Part shown: piece by piece, positions 34,716-42,762 of the stretch
How the letters are laid out: the number at the start of each line of letters is the position of its first letter
How positions within the stretch are numbered: position 1 is the first letter of the stretch
NCBI GenBank assembly: GCA_001295865.1
Contig: LJHW01000034.1
Location: 1 to 64,000, forward strand
DNA: 64,000 nt
DNA from: a beta proteobacterium AAP65
Lineage (GTDB): Bacteria; Pseudomonadota; Gammaproteobacteria; Burkholderiales; Burkholderiaceae_C
Reading direction: 5' to 3'
Translations under genes and position numbers: made by a program
The notes under the pieces: generated by a model
Seen by the model: only the letters and a program-made list of their open reading frames with translations
Databases searched by the model: none
Told to the model about the DNA's origin: nothing

Positions 34716-35633
34716 ATGAGCCAGACCCTTGCCGCCCCCCGGCCCACCAGTTCACGCTGGGCCCAGTTCTACGCGTTGACCAAGCCGCGCGTGGTGCAGC
34801 TGATCGTGTTCTGCGCGCTCATCGGCGTGTTGCTGGCGCAGCCGGGCCTGCCCGATTGGCGCCTGGCCGGTGCCGCCGTGCTCGGCATCTGGCTGGTGGC
34901 CAGCGCTGCGGCGGCCTTCAATTGCCTCGTCGAACAGCAGATCGACCGCCGCATGCAGCGCACCGCCTGGCGCCCCACGGCCAAAGGCGAGCTGACCACG
35001 CCCTACACCTTGGCCTTCTCCGCCGTGCTCTGCGCCGCTGGCAGCGCCGTGCTCTACCTCTGGGTCAACCCGCTGACGATGTGGCTGACCTTCGCCACCT
35101 TCGTGGGCTATGCGGTGGTCTACACCGTGGTGCTCAAGCCGCTCACGCCGCAGAACATCGTCATCGGCGGCGCCAGCGGTGCCATGCCGCCGGTGTTGGG
35201 CTGGGCCGCGATGACGGGCGATGTCGGGCCCGAGGCGCTGATGCTCTGCCTGATCATCTTCCTGTGGACGCCGCCGCACTTCTGGGCGCTGGCGCTGTAC
35301 CGGGTGGAGGACTACCGCAAAGCCGGCCTGCCCATGCTGCCCATCACGCACGGCTCGGAGTTCACGCGCCTGCAGGTGCTGCTCTACACCTTCGTGCTGT
35401 TCGCGGCCACGCTGCTGCCCTTCGTTTACGGCATGAGTGGCTGGATCTACCTGGCTTCTGCCGTGGTGCTGGGCGCCATCTTCATCGCCTACGCGTGGCA
35501 GCTGTGGCGCGAGTACAGCGATGCCCTGGCCCGCAAGACCTTCCGTTTTTCGATCTGGCACCTGTCGCTGCTCTTCGCGGCGCTGCTGGTCGATCACTAT
35601 GTGAGCCCATGGCTGTCTCGCGCCGTCGCCTGA
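34716..35633 (+). CDS. ctaB: Protohaem IX farnesyltransferase (haem O synthase)
   Basis: 305-residue polytopic UbiA-superfamily prenyltransferase converting haem B to haem O. The first prenyl diphosphate motif is [15 protein letters not shown]; the second region includes [22 protein letters not shown], and MLPITHG follows, both typical of CyoE/CtaB. A TAAAAT hexamer lies 12 bases upstream, so a second promoter is possible; an in-frame TTG six bases earlier is an alternative start. The 3' end overlaps the sco gene by 25 bases. Confidence 0.95.
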   Translation: MSQTLAAPRPTSSRWAQFYALTKPRVVQLIVFCALIGVLLAQPGLPDWRLAGAAVLGIWLVASAAAAFNCLVEQQIDRRMQRTAWRPTAKGELTTPYTLAFSAVLCAAGSAVLYLWVNPLTMWLTFATFVGYAVVYTVVLKPLTPQNIVIGGASGAMPPVLGWAAMTGDVGPEALMLCLIIFLWTPPHFWALALYRVEDYRKAGLPMLPITHGSEFTRLQVLLYTFVLFAATLLPFVYGMSGWIYLASAVVLGAIFIAYAWQLWREYSDALARKTFRFSIWHLSLLFAALLVDHYVSPWLSRAVA

Positions 35634-36211
35634 TCACCGCCGCCTTTGCGGCACCGCTGCTGGCTGCCTGCGACCAGGCGGCGTCGCCGCTGGCCTTCAA
35701 GGCCGTGGACATCACCGGCGCCGACTACGCGCAAGACCTCGATCTGCCTGACACCGAGGGCAAGCGCCGCCACATCAGCGAATTCAAGGGCAAGTTGACG
35801 GTGGTGTTCTTCGGCTTCACGCAGTGCCCCGATGTCTGCCCGACCACCATGCTCGAACTGGCGCAGGTGAAGCAGGCCCTGGGCGCCGATGGGGCCAAGG
35901 TGCAGGGCGTTTTTGTCAGCATCGACCCCGAGCGCGACACGCCCGATGTGTTGAAGGCCTACGTGCAGAACTTCAGCCCCGACTTCATCGCGTTGCGCGG
36001 CACGCCCGAAGAAACCAAGGCCATGGCCAAACGTTTCAAGGTCTTCTACGCCAAGGTGCCGGGCAAGACCGAAGGCGGCTACACGCTCGACCACACGGCC
36101 GGCAGCTACATCTTCGACACGCAAGGCAAGGTGCGGCTCTTCACGCGCTACGGCACCGGCGCCGAAGCGCTGAAGCACGACCTGCAGATCCTGCTCAAGC
36201 AGGCGGCCTGA
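35609..36211 (+). CDS. SCO family copper chaperone lipoprotein
   Basis: 200-residue SCO1/SenC protein delivering copper to CuA of subunit II. A Tat-like/lipoprotein signal (VSRRRLIT...LLAAC) gives lipidated Cys21. Copper ligands are Cys73 and Cys77 of CPDVCPTT and His162 of [16 protein letters not shown] and [12 protein letters not shown] are typical strands. It is the last gene of the haem/copper assembly set and overlaps ctaB, so it is translationally linked. It converges on the M15 peptidase gene. Confidence 0.94.
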   Translation: MAVSRRRLITAAFAAPLLAACDQAASPLAFKAVDITGADYAQDLDLPDTEGKRRHISEFKGKLTVVFFGFTQCPDVCPTTMLELAQVKQALGADGAKVQGVFVSIDPERDTPDVLKAYVQNFSPDFIALRGTPEETKAMAKRFKVFYAKVPGKTEGGYTLDHTAGSYIFDTQGKVRLFTRYGTGAEALKHDLQILLKQAA

Positions 36212-36250
36212 CACCGGGCCTGGGTCTGGGCTCAGCCCCTCGGACGGGGC

Positions 36251-36772
36251 TCAGGCGGCGCGAAAACACCAGTGCCAAGGTTCGTAGCCGTAGCCCGATC
36301 GATTGCCCCGCGGATACGAGAGCGTGAAGCCGTGCGCCCCGGCATGGGCCTGCAGCCAGGCGAAGGCGGCGGTGGTTTCAAAACTCTCATCGAGGGCCGG
36401 TTCACCCGGCGCGCCGATGTCGATGGCACGGCCGCTGTGGTGTTCGCTGTAGCCGGGTGGCGCCACCCAGCGCAGCGCTTCTTCCACGAGCACGCCTGCG
36501 GCCAGCTTGTCGCGCAGGATCTCCGTTTGCCGGCCCACGCTGCGGAAGGCCGACACCAGGCACAAGGCCACACCGTCGCGGGCGGCGGCGGCCTTCATGG
36601 CCTGCCAGGCGCTGGCCGCGGCCGGTTCCAGCAGGAATTCGCGGCCTTCTTCGTTGGTGTCGGCCACCGTGAGCTGCGTGGCCTCGGCACAAGCCACCAG
36701 GCCGCGCGCCTGCAGCAGCGCCGGCGTGATGCCCAGCACGTGGAGCGATTGCGCCAGCGCCGGGGTCAGCAT
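36251..36772 (-). CDS. M15 family D-alanyl-D-alanine carboxypeptidase (VanY-like)
   Basis: 173-residue zinc peptidase expected to trim the terminal D-Ala of peptidoglycan stem peptides. Zinc ligands are His111 and Asp118 in SEHHSGRAIDIG and His167 in EPWHW, with catalytic Glu164. No signal peptide is seen, which is unusual for a cell-wall enzyme, so either export is non-classical, the annotated start misses a signal, or it acts on cytoplasmic recycled peptides. It lies 23 bases downstream of rpoH on the same strand, so it may be expressed in heat shock. Confidence 0.85.
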   Translation of the reverse strand: MLTPALAQSLHVLGITPALLQARGLVACAEATQLTVADTNEEGREFLLEPAAASAWQAMKAAAARDGVALCLVSAFRSVGRQTEILRDKLAAGVLVEEALRWVAPPGYSEHHSGRAIDIGAPGEPALDESFETTAAFAWLQAHAGAHGFTLSYPRGNRSGYGYEPWHWCFRAA

Positions 36773-36795
36773 TGCAGCGGGCTCAGGGCCGGTGC

Positions 36796-37716
36796 TCAGG
36801 CCGGCACGAGCGCCTTGCGCATCTTCTTCATGGCCGCCACTTCGATCTGGCGGATGCGCTCTGCGCTGACACCGTACTCGGCCGCCAGCTCGTGCAGCGT
36901 CATGCCGCCGGAGCTGTCGTCGTTCACCTTGAGCCAGCGCTCTTCGACGATGCGGCGGCTGCGTTCGTCCAGCGCGTTCAGTGCATGGGCGATGCCGTCG
37001 CCGGCCAGCCAGTCGCGGCCGCGGGCTTCGATGACGCGGGTGGGCTCCTGGCTGTCGTCGGCCAGGTAGGCGATGGGGGCGTAGCTCTCTTCGCCGTCGT
37101 CGGTTTGCGGCTCCAGCGCCACGTCACCGCCCGACAGGCGCATCTCCATCTCCACCACCTCGTCGGCCTTGACGTTGAGTTCACGCGCCATGTGCGCCAC
37201 TTCGGCCGGCGTGAGGGTGTTGCGGTGGGTATCGTTGTCGGTGGCGTCGCCCTTCATGCCCTGCTTCATCGAACGCAGGTTGAAGAACAGCTTGCGCTGG
37301 GCCTTGGTGGTGGCCACCTTCACCATGCGCCAGTTCTTCAGGATGTACTCGTGGATCTCGGCCTTGATCCAGTGCATGGCGTAGCTGACCAGGCGCACGC
37401 CCTGCTCGGGGTCGAAACGTTTGACGGCCTTCATCAGGCCCACGTTGCCTTCCTGGATCAGGTCGCCCTGCGGCAGGCCATAACCCAGGTACTGGCGCGA
37501 GATGCTCACCACCAGGCGCAGGTGGCTCAGCACCAGGCGGCCGGCGGCCTGCACATCGCCCTGGTCGCGCAGGGCGCGGGCGAGCTCGGTCTCTTGCGTG
37601 GGCGTGAGCATGGGCATGCGGTTCACGGCCGACACATAAGCATCCAGGTTGCCCAGCGAGGGCACCAAGGACCAGGGGTCGCGGACGGTGACTGCGGAGG
37701 CGGTGGTGATGTTCAT
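36796..37716 (-). CDS. rpoH: Heat-shock sigma factor RpoH (sigma-32)
   Basis: 306-residue alternative sigma factor for heat-shock genes. Region 2 contains GDLIQEGNVGLMKAVKRFDP and YAMHWIKAEIHEYIL; the RpoH box is QRKLFFNLRS; region 4 is LHELAAEYGVSAERIRQIE. Length is slightly above the E. coli protein (284). The 257-base divergent gap to ubiX carries a CIRCE operator 41 bases upstream of the ATG with an overlapping TAATAT hexamer, so HrcA probably represses rpoH. The start is the first Met before the family's N-terminus (PWSLVPSLGNLDAYV). Confidence 0.97.
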   Translation of the reverse strand: MNITTASAVTVRDPWSLVPSLGNLDAYVSAVNRMPMLTPTQETELARALRDQGDVQAAGRLVLSHLRLVVSISRQYLGYGLPQGDLIQEGNVGLMKAVKRFDPEQGVRLVSYAMHWIKAEIHEYILKNWRMVKVATTKAQRKLFFNLRSMKQGMKGDATDNDTHRNTLTPAEVAHMARELNVKADEVVEMEMRLSGGDVALEPQTDDGEESYAPIAYLADDSQEPTRVIEARGRDWLAGDGIAHALNALDERSRRIVEERWLKVNDDSSGGMTLHELAAEYGVSAERIRQIEVAAMKKMRKALVPA

Positions 37717-37756
37717 GCGGCTCTGACTCCCGGGATGGGATGGGGTTCCACAAATA

Positions 37757-37783
37757 TTAGCACTCTCAATGGGTGAGTGCTGA
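37757..37783. promoter_or_regulatory. CIRCE element (HrcA operator) upstream of rpoH
   Basis: TTAGCACTC, nine bases, GAGTGCTGA: the canonical CIRCE inverted repeat with a single mismatch (last half-site GAGTGCTAA). It lies 41-67 bases before the rpoH ATG, and on the rpoH strand the -10-like TAATAT overlaps its inner end, so HrcA binding would block the promoter. HrcA binding is established for CIRCE; its use at this rpoH is inferred. Confidence 0.88.
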
Positions 37784-37833
37784 TGGGCGGGGCCGTAACC
37801 GGTGCGGTGCGGGCCGGTGATGCAAACAACTCG

Positions 37834-37866
37834 ATGAAGCTGAGTGTGTTCACTAACTTACTTCAT
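37834..37866. promoter_or_regulatory. Orphan interrupted palindrome in the rpoH-ubiX gap
   Basis: Nested inverted arms ATGAAG/CTTCAT and TGAGTG/CACTAA (one mismatch, four-base centre TGTT) in an AT-rich patch. It resembles TetR-type operators, but no regulator gene adjoins it. It could control ubiX or an unannotated RNA. Confidence 0.35.
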
Positions 37867-37961
37867 ATTCATGGTGCTGTCTGTGGCCGCCGTGCCGGGT
37901 GCCGCCCGGTGCCGAATGGGGGCGCTGGGGCTGCAGCCCACAGCGGCCCGGCCCGCCGCGT

Positions 37962-37967
37962 GAGAAT
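37962..37967 (+). promoter_or_regulatory. -10-like hexamer GAGAAT before ubiX
   Basis: GAGAAT preceded by T (TGAGAAT) ends six bases before the ubiX ATG, the same leaderless-type spacing seen at several other first genes here. It is a weak match to the consensus. Confidence 0.3.
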
Positions 37968-37973
37968 GGCGCG

Positions 37974-38615
37974 ATGAACCAGGTCACGCCCGCCACGCCC
38001 ACCCGCCGCCTCATCGTCGCCATCACCGGCGCCTCGGGCGCCATCTACGGGGTGCGCGCCCTGCAGTTGCTGCGCGAGATGGGCGGCATCGAGACGCACC
38101 TCATCCTCACGCCCTCGGGCGCTCGCACGCTGGCCGAAGAAACCGACCACAGCGCCGCCGACGTGCGCGCCCTGGCCGACGTGGTGCACAGCCCGCGCGA
38201 CATCGGCGCCACGGTGTCTTCGGGTTCCTTCCGCACGCTGGGCATGCTGGTGGCGCCGTGTTCGATCAAGACGCTGAGCGGCATCGCGCATTGCTACAAC
38301 GACGAACTCGTCGTGCGCGCCGCCGATGTCTGCCTGAAGGAGCGCCGCCGCGTCGTGCTGCTGCTGCGCGAGACCCCGCTGCATGCCGGCCACATCGCGC
38401 TGATGGACCAGGCCACGCGCAATGGCGCGGTGATCATGCCGCCGGTGCCGGCCTTCTACCAACGGCCGGCCACGGTGCAGGACATCGTCGACCAGACGGT
38501 AGGCCGCGCACTCGACCTCTTCGAACTCGACAGCGCCGCCGTCAAGCGCTGGGACGGCGGCCAGCGCGGCCGCCCGCGCAGCGACGATGGCGCTGCCGAC
38601 GACGAAGCCCGCTGA
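37974..38615 (+). CDS. ubiX: Flavin prenyltransferase UbiX
   Basis: 213-residue enzyme making prenylated FMN, the cofactor of UbiD decarboxylases in ubiquinone synthesis. The FMN site starts with IVAITGASGAIYGVRALQLL; SSGSFRTLGMLVAPCSIKTLSGIA, LLRETPLHAGHIALM and PPVPAFYQRPATVQDIVDQ are family hallmarks. The start agrees with the family and lies six bases after a -10-like hexamer. The C-terminal tail is Arg/Asp-rich. The amidase gene follows after 16 bases. Confidence 0.95.
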   Translation: MNQVTPATPTRRLIVAITGASGAIYGVRALQLLREMGGIETHLILTPSGARTLAEETDHSAADVRALADVVHSPRDIGATVSSGSFRTLGMLVAPCSIKTLSGIAHCYNDELVVRAADVCLKERRRVVLLLRETPLHAGHIALMDQATRNGAVIMPPVPAFYQRPATVQDIVDQTVGRALDLFELDSAAVKRWDGGQRGRPRSDDGAADDEAR

Positions 38616-38631
38616 AACGCCCCGCCGCACG

Positions 38632-39966
38632 ATGACCGCCCCCCTGCACACCCTCGACGCCACGACCCTGGCCCGCGCCCTCGCCGCCGGAGAGCTGCAA
38701 GCCGAGAGCCTGGCGTTAGCCCTGGCCGAGCGCGCACTCGCGCTGGAACCGCGCCTGCGCGCCTGGGCCCACCTCGACGCCGCGGCCGCGCGCCGCCGGG
38801 CCCGCGCGCTGGACCAGGCTGCAGGCAGCGGCGGTGCCCTCGGCCCGCTGCACGGCCTGCCGCTGGGCATCAAGGACAACATCGACACCGCGGGCCTGCC
38901 CACGGCCTACGGCTCTGCCGTCTACGCCGGCCACGTGCCGCAAGCCGATGCCGCGGTGGTGGCGCTGGCGCGCGCCGCTGGCGCCTGGGTGATGGGCAAA
39001 ACCGCCTGCACCGAGTTCGCGAACATGACGCCCTGCGCCACGCGCAACCCGCACGCGGCGGCCCACACGCCGGGCGGCTCGTCCAGCGGCTCGGCCGCGG
39101 CGGTGGCGGCCGGGCTGGTGCCGCTGGCGCTGGGCACGCAGACGGCGGGCTCGGTCATCCGGCCGGCGGCCTTCTGCGGCATCGTGGGCTACAAGCCGAC
39201 GCCGCGGCGCCTGCCGCGGGCCGGGGCGAAGCCGAATTCGGACACGCTCGACGAGATCGGTGTCTTCGCACGCAGCGTGACCGACGCGGCCCTCTTCTCC
39301 GGCGTGCTGGGCGCGTGGGGCGCCGGGCCGGCCCCGGTGCTGAGCGCGGCGGCACCCACGCCGCGCCTGGGCGTGACGCTCACGTCCCGCGCACAGGCCT
39401 TGTCGGCGCCCATGGTGGCGATGGTGGAGGACGCCGCTGCCCGGCTGTCAGGGGCTGGCGCGGCGGTGCAACTGGCCGTGTGGCCCGAGGGTTTTGAGGC
39501 GCTGTTCGATGCCCAGCGCACGGTGCAGGTCTTCGAGACCACGATGGCCCTGGCCGCCGAGCGCCAATACAGGCGCCGTCAGCTCTCCACCGGTTTGCGC
39601 GCCTTGCTGGATGAAGGGGCGGCGATGCCCGCCTCGGCCTACGCCGCTGCGCTGGGCACGGCCCAGGCCCTGGGCATGCGCATCGAAGCACTTTTCGGCC
39701 AGGCCGAGGTGTTGCTCACCCCGGCGGCCCCGGGTGCGGCGCCGCGCAGCCTGCGTCAGACCGGTGATCCGATGTTCAACCGGCCCTGGCAGCTGCTGGG
39801 CTGCCCCTGCCTCACGCTGCCCGGCGGGCTGGACGCCCAGGGGCTGCCTTTGGGCCTGCAACTGGTGGCGCGGCCGGGGCAGGACGCGCGCCTGTTCGAG
39901 GTGGCGGCCTGGGTGGAAGAGCGCCTGGAGGCCCGCACGCTCACACACGCGGCCTGCAGCGATTGA
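38632..39966 (+). CDS. Amidase-signature family amidase
   Basis: 444-residue amidase hydrolysing an unknown amide. The Ser-Ser-Lys triad is complete: Lys81 in LGIKDNIDTAG, the cis-Ser in the GGSSSGS cluster (148-154), and nucleophile Ser174 in TAGSVIRPA. The C-terminal half (LLTPAAPGAAPRSLRQTGDPMFNRPWQLLGCP) fits small-amide hydrolases rather than GatA; a GatA role is unlikely without gatB/gatC nearby. It probably shares a transcript with ubiX. ATG 38632 was preferred to an upstream ATG inside ubiX. Confidence 0.88.
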   Translation: MTAPLHTLDATTLARALAAGELQAESLALALAERALALEPRLRAWAHLDAAAARRRARALDQAAGSGGALGPLHGLPLGIKDNIDTAGLPTAYGSAVYAGHVPQADAAVVALARAAGAWVMGKTACTEFANMTPCATRNPHAAAHTPGGSSSGSAAAVAAGLVPLALGTQTAGSVIRPAAFCGIVGYKPTPRRLPRAGAKPNSDTLDEIGVFARSVTDAALFSGVLGAWGAGPAPVLSAAAPTPRLGVTLTSRAQALSAPMVAMVEDAAARLSGAGAAVQLAVWPEGFEALFDAQRTVQVFETTMALAAERQYRRRQLSTGLRALLDEGAAMPASAYAAALGTAQALGMRIEALFGQAEVLLTPAAPGAAPRSLRQTGDPMFNRPWQLLGCPCLTLPGGLDAQGLPLGLQLVARPGQDARLFEVAAWVEERLEARTLTHAACSD

Positions 39967-39979
39967 AGCGCCTGCTGCC

Positions 39980-40606
39980 TCAGGGCGTGGGCGCCAGCTC
40001 CACCACCACCCGGCGCGGGTTCATGCCCAACTTGGGGAAGTCCATCAAGGCGGCCTGGAAGAGCGCGCCGTAGAGCTGCGCATCGGCGCGGCTGCCGGTG
40101 TCGGCCAGGGCCTTGCTCTCGAAGAGCGGTTTGCCGGTGGCTCGGTCGCGCAGCAGCAGGCCCACCTGGCTTTCGTAGCGCGGGAAATCGCTGCGCAAGC
40201 TCAGCTGCCAGCGCGGAGAGATCCACGGCCCGTGGCGCCAGTAGCCGAAGCCGCCGCGCCACCACAGCGGGTCGTCCCAGGGGCTGTCGATGTAGCGGCT
40301 GTCGCGCGCGCCCACCTGCACCAGCACATCGGGCTGCTCGCCGGCTGCGGCGGGCTTGAAGCCTGCCTTCTCCAGTGCCGGGCGGGCGGCGTTTTCCAGC
40401 AGTTCGGTCTCGGCGGCCTGGGCCTGCTGCGAGGGCAGGCGCTCGAAGGCATAGGTGCCGGCTTTGCGCTCGGCCGGCCAGTCGCCGAAGCTGGACACCT
40501 CGGTGCTCACGCTGCGCAGGCTGGCGCAGGCCGTGAGCAGCAGGCCGCCCATCACCAGGGCGCCGCGTTGCAGCCAGCGCTGCACGGGGGTGGCACGAGA
40601 CTTCAT
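39980..40606 (-). CDS. DUF4136 lipoprotein
   Basis: 208-residue lipoprotein. The signal ends in a lipobox GLLLTAC, and the mature part contains the DUF4136 pattern: TYAFERLPS, NAARPALEKAGFKP, PDVLVQVGA, a Trp/Tyr/Arg-rich centre (WWRGGFGYWRHGPW) and DRATGKPLFES. GGAGG lies seven bases before the ATG. It is last in the folM-like/folB/ttcA run, two bases after ttcA, but has no evident link to pterins. Function unknown; an envelope location is likely. Confidence 0.85.
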   Translation of the reverse strand: MKSRATPVQRWLQRGALVMGGLLLTACASLRSVSTEVSSFGDWPAERKAGTYAFERLPSQQAQAAETELLENAARPALEKAGFKPAAAGEQPDVLVQVGARDSRYIDSPWDDPLWWRGGFGYWRHGPWISPRWQLSLRSDFPRYESQVGLLLRDRATGKPLFESKALADTGSRADAQLYGALFQAALMDFPKLGMNPRRVVVELAPTP

Positions 40607-40608
40607 GG

Positions 40609-41544
40609 TCAGTCCTCCAGATCGTCGTCGCTCCCAGGCTCGCCGGGCCGGTGCAGATGCACCCGGTTGGGCGTTGAGGGCGTTGCACAAGGCTCTTCGT
40701 CGAAGGCGATGTCGCCCTCGGCGTTGGCCTCACCGGTGGGTGTGATCGTGGTGAAAGGGTAGAGGTTCCGGTCCATCAGGTGCGAAGGCACCACGTGGGC
40801 CATCGCCCGCAGCATGTTGTCGGTGCGGCCGGGGTACTGGCGCTCCCACTCGCGGACCATCTTCTTCACCTGCACACGCTGCAGGTCGCTCTGGCTGCCG
40901 CACAGCGTGCAAGGAATGATGGGGAACTGGCGGTGCACGGCCCACTTCTCGAGATCGGTCTCGGCCACGTAGGCCAGCGGGCGGATGACGGTGTGTTTCC
41001 CGTTGTCGCTCACCAGCTTGGCCGGCATGCCCTTCAATCGGCCGCCGAAGAACATGTTCATCATCATCGTGACGACCATGTCGTCGCGGTGGTGGCCCAG
41101 CGCGATCTTGGTGGCGCCCAGTTCCCCGGCCACGCGGTAGAGGATGCCGCGGCGCAGCCGGCTGCACAGGCTGCACATCGTCTGGCCCTCGGGCACCAGC
41201 TTCTTGACGATGCTGTAGGTGTCCTGGTTTTCGATGTGGAAGGGCACGCCCAGCTTCGTCAGGTAAGCCGGCAGCACCTCGGCCGGGAAACCGGGCTGCT
41301 TCTGGTCGAGGTTGACGGCGACGATGTCGAAGTGGATGGGCGCACGCTCGCGCAGGCTCAGCAGGATGTCGAGCATCGCGTAGCTGTCCTTGCCGCCGCT
41401 GAGGCACACCATCACCTTGTCGCCGGCTTCGATCATGTTGAAGTCGACGATGGCCTGGCCCACTTGGCGGTGCAGGCGCTTGCCCAGCTTCTGCATCGAG
41501 ACCGCCAGCTTCTTGGCGGGGTGGAATTCAACCGTGGCGTTCAT
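40609..41544 (-). CDS. ttcA: tRNA 2-thiocytidine(32) synthetase TtcA
   Basis: 311-residue ATP-dependent, iron-sulfur tRNA thiolase. The PP-loop is [13 protein letters not shown]; the two CxxC pairs ([13 protein letters not shown] and [12 protein letters not shown]) can coordinate the cluster; [14 protein letters not shown] and [13 protein letters not shown] are typical. The C-terminus has an acidic, low-complexity extension of about 30 residues. It starts one base before the folB stop region, so it is co-transcribed with folB. Confidence 0.95.
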   Translation of the reverse strand: MNATVEFHPAKKLAVSMQKLGKRLHRQVGQAIVDFNMIEAGDKVMVCLSGGKDSYAMLDILLSLRERAPIHFDIVAVNLDQKQPGFPAEVLPAYLTKLGVPFHIENQDTYSIVKKLVPEGQTMCSLCSRLRRGILYRVAGELGATKIALGHHRDDMVVTMMMNMFFGGRLKGMPAKLVSDNGKHTVIRPLAYVAETDLEKWAVHRQFPIIPCTLCGSQSDLQRVQVKKMVREWERQYPGRTDNMLRAMAHVVPSHLMDRNLYPFTTITPTGEANAEGDIAFDEEPCATPSTPNRVHLHRPGEPGSDDDLED

Positions 41545-41545
41545 C

Positions 41546-41941
41546 TCAGCCTTCTTTCATGCCGAACACTTCCACGCCGACGGCCTCGCAATCGGGGTAG
41601 ACATCGGGCTTGGCGGTGGACACGCACGCGGCCCGCACGCGGGGGTGGGCCAGCATCAGCGCCAGCACGTCGTCGGCCAGCGTTTCCTGCAGGTGGATGT
41701 GGCCCTTGGAGACGCGCTCCATCACGCTGCGGCGGATGAAGTCGTAGTCGACCACCTCGTCGAGCTTGTCCTGCGTGGGCGTTGAGAGCGCCAGCGGGAT
41801 GTAGAGGTCGACGTTGATCAGCACCCGCTGCTCGCCCTTCTTCTCGAAGTCGTGCACGCCGATGTTGATCCAGACGGCGTAGTCGCGCAGGAAGAGCCGG
41901 CGGCAGTCCATCAGGCTCGGGTGGTTCAGCAGGCTTTGCAT
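41546..41941 (-). CDS. folB: Dihydroneopterin aldolase FolB
   Basis: 131-residue enzyme of folate synthesis cleaving dihydroneopterin to 6-hydroxymethyl-dihydropterin. [50 protein letters not shown] and [18 protein letters not shown] match the FolB fold. The N-terminus is about ten residues longer than in E. coli. Its ATG overlaps the stop of the upstream reductase (TGATG), linking it to pterin reduction. Confidence 0.92.
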   Translation of the reverse strand: MQSLLNHPSLMDCRRLFLRDYAVWINIGVHDFEKKGEQRVLINVDLYIPLALSTPTQDKLDEVVDYDFIRRSVMERVSKGHIHLQETLADDVLALMLAHPRVRAACVSTAKPDVYPDCEAVGVEVFGMKEG

Positions 41942-42717
41942 CAGGTGTCTTTCTTGTCTCGCGCCAGGAACATCACGTCCCGCGCCTGGGCCTGCAGGTG
42001 CTGGCCGCCATCGACCAGCAAGGTGGTGCCGGTGACGGCGGGCGCCTCCAGCAGGTAGTGCACCGCGCGCGCCACGTCGGCCGGGCTGGAACTGCGGCCC
42101 AACGGCGTCATGGTGTGCGAGGCGCTGAATTCAGCGCCGCTCATCTCGCCCGAGAGCAGCGTCACGCCCGGCGCCACGCCGCACACGCGCACGCGCGGCG
42201 CGAGCGCTTGCGCCAGCAGCGTGTTCGCGGCTTCGAGCGCGGCTTTGCTCAGGGTGTAGCTGAGGTAGTCGGGGTTGGGGTTCCAGAGTTTCTGGTCGAG
42301 GATGTTCAGCACGCAGCCTTGGGAACCCTCGGGCAGCAGGCGGTGCAGCGCGCGCGCCAGCACGATGGCGGGCAGGGTGTTCGCGCGCCAGTGCGCTTCC
42401 ATGCGGGCGGCGCTGAAGCTGGCGACGTCGTCGTACTCGAAGAGCGAGGCGTTGTTCACCACCGCGTCCACGCGGCCGAAGGCCTGGTGCACGGCCGGCA
42501 GCAGGGCTTCACACTCGCCCTCTACCGCCAGGTCGGCGGCGAAGGACATCGCCACGCCGCCGGCTTCGCGGATGGCGGCCACGGTCTGCACCGCGGCGGC
42601 GGCCGAGCTGCGGTAGTGCACGGCCACGCGCCAGCCGTGCTTGGCCAGGTGCAGGCTGATCTCGCGACCGATGCGCTGGGCGGCGCCGGTCACCAGCACG
42701 ACAGGGCGGGTGTCCAT
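41941..42717 (-). CDS. SDR-family oxidoreductase, pteridine reductase/FolM-like
   Basis: 258-residue short-chain dehydrogenase. The NADP motif is VTGAAQRIGREI (TGxxxRxG, as in pteridine reductases), the NNAS motif is VVNNASLFEYDD, and the catalytic pair is YTLSK. A direct overlap with folB supports a dihydrofolate/dihydromonapterin reductase role, hence FolM-like; substrate is inferred. ATG was preferred to a TTG one codon earlier. It is divergent from midA. Confidence 0.87.
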   Translation of the reverse strand: MDTRPVVLVTGAAQRIGREISLHLAKHGWRVAVHYRSSAAAAVQTVAAIREAGGVAMSFAADLAVEGECEALLPAVHQAFGRVDAVVNNASLFEYDDVASFSAARMEAHWRANTLPAIVLARALHRLLPEGSQGCVLNILDQKLWNPNPDYLSYTLSKAALEAANTLLAQALAPRVRVCGVAPGVTLLSGEMSGAEFSASHTMTPLGRSSSPADVARAVHYLLEAPAVTGTTLLVDGGQHLQAQARDVMFLARDKKDT

Positions 42718-42749
42718 CAAGGGTGGGGAACAGGAGCGGAGGGGGTTTC

Positions 42750-42755
42750 TACAAT
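42750..42755 (+). promoter_or_regulatory. -10-like hexamer TACAAT before midA
   Basis: TACAAT ends seven bases before the midA ATG; no -35 is visible. The spacing predicts a leaderless transcript. Confidence 0.4.
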
Positions 42756-42762
42756 GCCGCGG

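Noticed and set aside
36234-36251. AGCCCC/GGGGCT hairpin between sco and the M15 gene as a terminator
   Set aside because: Only six base pairs and no T-run; too common by chance at this GC content.
37777-37977. 66-codon open frame in the rpoH-ubiX gap
   Set aside because: No ribosome-binding site, starts inside the CIRCE half-site, residue composition looks random, and it runs into the ubiX start.
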